Assembly (NCBI GenBank): GCA_034766995.1
Contig: CM068317.1
Span: forward strand, 25,128,501-25,192,500
DNA from: Acanthacorydalis orientalis
Lineage: Eukaryota; Arthropoda; Insecta; Megaloptera; Corydalidae
Length of the DNA: 64,000 nucleotides
Direction: 5' to 3'
The number at the start of each line of letters is the position of its first letter. Positions within the stretch are counted from its first letter, which is position 1. This document shows, one piece after another, positions 59,112 to 64,000 of this stretch. Under the pieces are notes generated by a model. That model worked only from the letters and a program-made list of their open reading frames with translations. It had not been told where the DNA came from and ran no database searches. The position numbers and the translations under genes were made by a program.

Positions 59112-59562
59112 TAAAAGAATCATTTGATTTTCGTATCCATTATTCACTAATATTCTAAAACATCTTAGAGTCAGAGAAAATAATAATACTCAATAACAAA
59201 GTAAAAAAAAAACATTATATTACACACTTCAAATTGAAATTTATACATTTCGTCTCACAGTGCTAACTTCAAAACCAAGAAACATTTACAAGTGATGGCT
59301 TATATTTCATGTGCAGAAACGTAATATTTTATAAAGATTAAATAAACGTTGTTACACACACAAGAGGAAAAAAATCTTAGTCTAGTATCGTTTATATTTA
59401 TTAGTTGGTTAATAAATATGACTTTTTTGTATTTATCATTAATAGTAATAAGTGTAGTTCTCATGAGAAAAAAAATTATTGATACGTGACGACATATTAA
59501 GAATAAATCTTTTTGATTTTAATTTTTGTCTTATTTGGCAATAAGCTATTATTTTAGCTTGT

Positions 59563-59565
<3 letters not shown>
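59112..59565. other. AT-rich spacer
   Basis: No feature recognised. Confidence 0.5.

Positions 59566-59632
<67 letters not shown>
59566..59632. repeat. (AT)n microsatellite
   Basis: AT run at the left border of the next island. Confidence 0.95.
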
Positions 59633-59636
<4 letters not shown>

Positions 59637-60075
59637 GTACACATCTTGAACTTATCGGAATTACAGAACATGAGATCGTACGTGAGCGCCGTCGGAAGAG
59701 GCGTCTCGCATCCATCGTCGTGATGGCGGCAACAGCAGCGCTGCTCCAACCGTCGCGCAATATTTCACGCGAAAATGAAAGAAAATGGAAAACGCGCGAA
59801 TACGTTACGTCAAACGCAACAGTATAACTTTCTGCCCGTTATATAATAAATATCGGTGCGTTCGAGGCGCATCTATATTTCGAGTAAGTGAGAGGGCCGT
59901 CGGGCGGACGAGCGCGAAAAATAAATAGTGATGAAAAGCATAAAAAGTTATAAATCATACGGCGTTTATTGCTCCATATTTTTATTTTGATGATGATAGC
60001 TCCGCGTGTGTTTGTTTTTCCTCGAGACGTCTTCCACTTCTTTTCGAAACATACACTCATCCACATATGTGCATG

Positions 60076-60140
<65 letters not shown>

Positions 60141-60330
60141 GTATATAGCTTTTTCCGGCCACTCTGAGTATTATTCTCTCCTTGTTCTTTTTTTGTGTGC
60201 CGATAACGTCACGCTTTAAAATATTGTTTATGTTGTGCAAGAGAAATCGTGCGGAAAATGATCATTGGATTTGTTTTACGAGCTGTACTACATTTTTTCC
60301 ATCCGACGTCACATATATTTTATTTATATC
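59633..60330. other. GC-richer island with internal (AT)n
   Basis: CpG-containing segments (59640-59925, 60150-60330) with (AT)n at 60075-60146. Open frames across it rely on AT-repeat codons or are short. Function unknown. Confidence 0.4.
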
Positions 60331-60904
60331 GACCGCCCCGTAAATATTAATTGCGTATTAAAATGGGATTAATATCTTAAAGTTGGAGTATTTAGTGTCG
60401 TACTTTTTCCAAGCCTAAATTGTTTAAATAATCCAGAACGCGCCAGTGTCAATTCTACTGATCCCATTGAACTATAAATATTTAATGATTCATTTTAAAA
60501 AAGATATATTATAATAATAGTATTTGCAGAAATAATTAACTAAAGTGAATAGATCGTTTTGTGTTCGAAACATTAAGAGCGAATTTATAAGAGACTGTTC
60601 GGTTCTAAGGTAAGGAAGAAAAATCAAAATCTTTTTCTATACCTTAGCTTCTCAGAATAATAATATTGTTATTTAAATGTTCAAAATCAAAAATCGAATT
60701 GATTACTTTACGATACAATGAAAAATTCGATTGTGAAATTCGAATTTTTATCACTATAAATAGAAATTGAGCCTTCTCTGGGATGATGACATTTATTCGT
60801 GTTTTGATTGGCCAATAAGATTTGTTTACGATTACGTCATCTTCATTCTAAATGATTAATGAGAAAGATCTATCTGAGAGTGATCTAAATTTTTCAAGTA
60901 ACAT
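60331..60904. other. AT-rich spacer
   Basis: No feature recognised. Confidence 0.5.
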
Positions 60905-60990
60905 GTCTTAATGAGGGAGGGAGAGGTAATGAGTAATGGGAGGTCAGAGAACGAAGCGAGTAAGGGATGGAGCCCCTTGGTAAAACTATA
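60905..60990. repeat. Small GC-rich dispersed repeat, copy 3
   Basis: G-rich stretch (GAGGGAGGGAGAGGTAATGA, then GAACGAAGCGAGTAAGGGAT and GGAGCCCCTTGGT). It resembles the reverse complement of 2474-2585 and, more weakly, of 30432-30522. An (AT)n tract follows at 61005. Confidence 0.4.
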
Positions 60991-61003
60991 AATTTAATTT
61001 TAC

Positions 61004-61004
<1 letters not shown>

Positions 61005-61046
<42 letters not shown>
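61005..61046. repeat. (AT)n microsatellite
   Basis: Pure AT run. Confidence 0.95.
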
Positions 61047-61049
<3 letters not shown>

Positions 61050-61660
61050 ATTAAACTGGGAGCGATATTAACTGTATCAAATTTTTCCTCTTTTCTATAG
61101 TGGTACTGATCATGATTATATCCTAATATTAATTATATTTATTTTCATGGCATTTTTTCTATAGTTTTGAACTACTATGTAAAAATATTTTAATTTAATT
61201 TAAAAGTGACCTTTAGACTTATTGAAATGCATTCTGATAAAACGAAATTAACATAGTCGTTTAGCTTCGATGATATTTTTAATAATCTTAGATAATTCCA
61301 GAAGTAATGTTTTCTAATTGTAAGTGCATCACAATAAAACATTTTATGCTTTTAGATGTTTGTGTGATGATATATTCAATACTTACTGATTTACTTTGGA
61401 CCCAATTACTATAACTAGAGTTATAGAGTTGGATTCATAGTTAGTATAAATATCTTTACTCTGAATCAAACTTTAATCCTTTGCACTCTAATTATTTTCC
61501 TAGTTTGTTCTCAGCCAACTCTAATTAATTTTTCCGGTTTTGATATCTCATCTTAAATATGAAGGAATTGCTTGCAGTTATTTAAAGTTTAGTCTTTTGT
61601 TAACAAAACGATTGTTCATAAAGAATGCATAATGTCAAAATAAAAATATTTAGTTTATTG
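61047..61660. other. AT-rich spacer
   Basis: No feature recognised. Confidence 0.5.
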
Positions 61661-62257
61661 TTATTTATATTTTTTAAAAGTATTATACTTTTTGAACCAA
61701 TTTCCTATATCTACAAATAACTTCCTGGTACAAGTTTCACAAAAGTATATTGTTCGCCTTCCACATTTTGTTTTACGATTAGAACATTCCAAGCAGTAAT
61801 TATGTTTTCCTTGAGGATATAAGCTTATTATATGTAATCTACCATCTAGCCGATTTTCCTGGTCTGATATTAAGGGTCTTCCACGATGTTTTGCACCTTG
61901 TCGGAAATTTCCCACAAATGACTCTACTAGTTTGCGAATAAAATTTATATGTTTCATGGGTTTGATGTTATTTCTTTTGAAGTGTGTTTTATACAAATTT
62001 ATAAATTAATGGAAAAGACTTCTAGATCCCAAAAGAATAATTTCCTCCACCATTTTATAGAGTTTTCTAAAAAAAAGTATGTTGCAGCGTAATAGTACGC
62101 ATAATCTACTGCTCCAATGCACTTATTATAATTACAATCTACCTGAGTGTTTTTTATTTCCTTTGAAACTCCTCGACGTGTAATTCTTATAATAATTTTT
62201 ATTTCCAACAAGTCATAACTACTTAACATCGTGACGACACGCTTATCCTTTTACGCT
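61661..62257 (-). pseudogene. piggyBac-type transposase fragment, C-terminal part
   Basis: The minus strand reads, from 62257: KDKRVVTMLSSYD; KEIKNTQVDCNYNKCIGAVD, the region of piggyBac's third catalytic Asp (the Asp of GAVD is kept); and KWWRKLFFWDLEV. A frameshift near 62000 leads to the frame 61996-61661 with YKTHFKRN, FIRKLVESF and a Cys-rich end (CLECSNRKTKCGRRTIYFC followed by ETC). The paired cysteines match the C-terminal zinc-binding domain that piggyBac transposases use to bind their own ends. The N-terminal two-thirds and the terminal repeats were not found. It belongs to a different lineage from 10745-11465. Confidence 0.82.
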
Positions 62258-63449
62258 AAGGCTAGTAATTTTTTTAATCGACAGGTAATAACATTTTTGA
62301 TTTTAAGGTTTGGTTTAGCTACCTTTTCTGGTAGAAAATTTCTCTTACTTCAATTCTGCGAATTGTATAATACAAGACTTTTATGTACATACACATAATT
62401 TCAAAGATTTTATTGAATAAAACTCTTTTCTACTGATTTGTTTTATTAACTATATGAAGTGTTACGTTACAGGTGATTCAAAAGTTCTAGAAAAAAATAA
62501 TGTTGCGACACCAAACGTGACCTCATAGTGCAATGAGTTAAATTTTCTCCTCTTTTCCGTTACAATGTTTTATTATACATTGGAATGTACATATAATTTG
62601 GACAAATGTGTATAGAAAAAAGTTTATGGAAAAGAGAAAAATTCAGTAGCAAAAAATAATTTAATCTCAGTGCAAAAAATATTAGAGTGACTAGTTTCCT
62701 TGATAAAACATAAAACTCAAACAAACATAAATTATTACAATTGTTGATTATATTATTATCTCCATAATTGTGTTTATTTATTATATATATATATATATAT
62801 ATATGTATATTTATATATATTCTATTTATTTATAGAATGAGAAAATAATTTATTTGTGAAAGTGAATTTAGAAATAGTTCTAGAACTATATCGTCACAAA
62901 TAGTATTCATTAATATTTTATTTATACAGCTTCTTTGAATGTTTATTTTATTATAAATATTTAATTAACCAAGTTTTAATCCGTCTTTTAAAATCTATTT
63001 TCACAACAAGTATCTAACATTAATAACTATATAAAAAATAATGAAATATATATTTTATTCTATAAAACTGATTATTTCAGAGATATTTTTAAGCATTTCT
63101 CTGACGTCGTATTAAAAAGTAAATATGTTTTGTTAATATTAATCCCTTATATTCACTGTTTATATTTTTTTCATTATTTGTATTTGAACTGATGTACTTG
63201 AAATTGTCAAAAACGTCGAAACTAGTAATAAAAGGCAATAAAAAGTACATCACGAATATGTATTAAAATTAATATTTGAAAAATTATACTTAGGAGCTAT
63301 TATTGTTAAATTATTTAAAGCTTTTATCAACTAATCAATTAATCATGTTTTTCTTCAAAATAATCAAACATTTTTTTAAATAATTGTATGTTTTTATAAA
63401 TGCAAACTCAGCAACTCCACTGACAAAAATATCTTCAAACTGGAAATCG
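62258..63449. other. AT-rich spacer
   Basis: Contains (AT)n at 62783-62819 and, at 62836-62895, a short relative of 41620-41690. No gene recognised. Confidence 0.5.
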
Positions 63450-63780
63450 TAACACATATGAAGAATTGCCCGTATCGTACAATTTACAAGGACGGTACAC
63501 GAGATTCGAAACAGAAAAATAAAAAATACATACAACGAGAACGACACAGGGTTCCCGTATTTAACTCACAAATAATCGTCGATTCGATTCAATGTCGACA
63601 ATAAAACGCACGGAGGACATAACCGTGCAGAAATCACTACACATAACCATTAAAATAAAATTACTTCCGACATAAAATGGATCGCGTCCGTTCCGGAACG
63701 AACGAAACTCAATACCTCAGGAGGAGGACGCCTGTATGATTCTATACAAGGACATTTTCTACAGTCAAGATGGACGTAGA
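63450..63780. other. GC-richer island at right edge
   Basis: CpG-containing block (63540-63760 the richest: GGATCGCGTCCGTTCCGGAA). No open frame of note. It ends at the minisatellite. Confidence 0.4.
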
Positions 63781-63791
63781 TATACATATGT

Positions 63792-63905
63792 GTGTGTGTA
63801 TATATATATAGATTTATATATAACAGATATATAACATGTTAGGTATATGTATGTATGTGTGTGTATAGATTTATATATAACATGTTAGGTATATGTATGT
63901 ATGTG
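63792..63905. repeat. Two-unit minisatellite
   Basis: A unit containing ATAGATTTATATATAAC, ATGTTAGG and TATATGTATGTATG occurs twice (about 63808-63856 and 63865-63905), joined by GT/AT repeats. The second unit is shorter by about 12 bp. Confidence 0.85.
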
Positions 63906-64000
63906 CAGTAGTCAAAACATTCACTAGTGAACATAGCAACTAGACAACATGCGCTTGATATTATTGTTTGCCTGAAGGAAACTCCAGTAATCCAGTCATC

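Noticed and set aside
1..64000. CRISPR array, bacterial operons, riboswitches or origins
   Set aside because: Composition, microsatellites and transposons are eukaryotic; no spaced identical repeats or prokaryotic gene organisation were seen.

Overview
The window is eukaryotic nuclear DNA from an arthropod, most likely an insect. It is very AT-rich, with long (AT)n and (CATA)n microsatellites, many degenerate mariner-family (IS630-Tc1-mariner) transposons, piggyBac and Ty3/gypsy remnants, RNase H-bearing non-LTR retrotransposon fragments and a 5S rRNA-headed SINE. The species cannot be fixed from sequence alone; an AT-rich insect genome, possibly a hymenopteran, is a guess. I see no intact host protein-coding gene, no rRNA operon and no convincing tRNA. 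The window looks like intergenic or long-intron DNA.

Layout. 1-4.9 kb: a mariner pseudogene, a possible LTR and a 360-bp interspersed repeat whose inverted relative lies at 28.3-28.6 kb. 4.9-7.8 kb: a full-length dead mariner (family B) and an internally deleted derivative of it. 9.1-12.1 kb: a full-length dead mariner with near-perfect terminal inverted repeats (TIRs, family C), a piggyBac fragment and an internally deleted mariner (family D). 15.4-17.1 kb: a dead mariner (family A) followed by a degenerate THAP-type zinc-finger sequence with intron-like splice signals. 19.0-19.7 kb: a 5'-truncated LINE with a target-site duplication. 20.7-24.7 kb: a microsatellite-dense stretch with the 5S-derived SINE, a gypsy pol remnant and a lone mariner end. 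25.9-26.3 kb: an 82-bp-arm inverted repeat beside a dispersed repeat. 32.9-34.2 kb: mariner A. 36.5-38.0 kb: two LINE pieces in opposite orientation between (AT)n tracts. 38.9-39.5 kb: mariner B deletion copy. 40-51.8 kb: mainly an AT-rich desert with GC-richer islands. 51.8-52.3 kb: mariner D deletion copy. 55.2-55.7 kb: mariner B deletion copy. 57.9-59.1 kb: mariner A. 61.7-62.3 kb: piggyBac C-terminal fragment. The window ends in a small minisatellite.

Two larger patterns stand out. First, deletion derivatives of mariner families B and D share the same internal deletion junction within each family, so deleted copies themselves transposed, a MITE-like (small non-autonomous) amplification. 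Second, some twenty GC-richer, CpG-containing islands of about 0.3-0.9 kb recur through the AT-rich background, often next to long (AT)n tracts. They are the best candidates for functional non-coding DNA here. None of the recognised coding remnants forms a working gene set.
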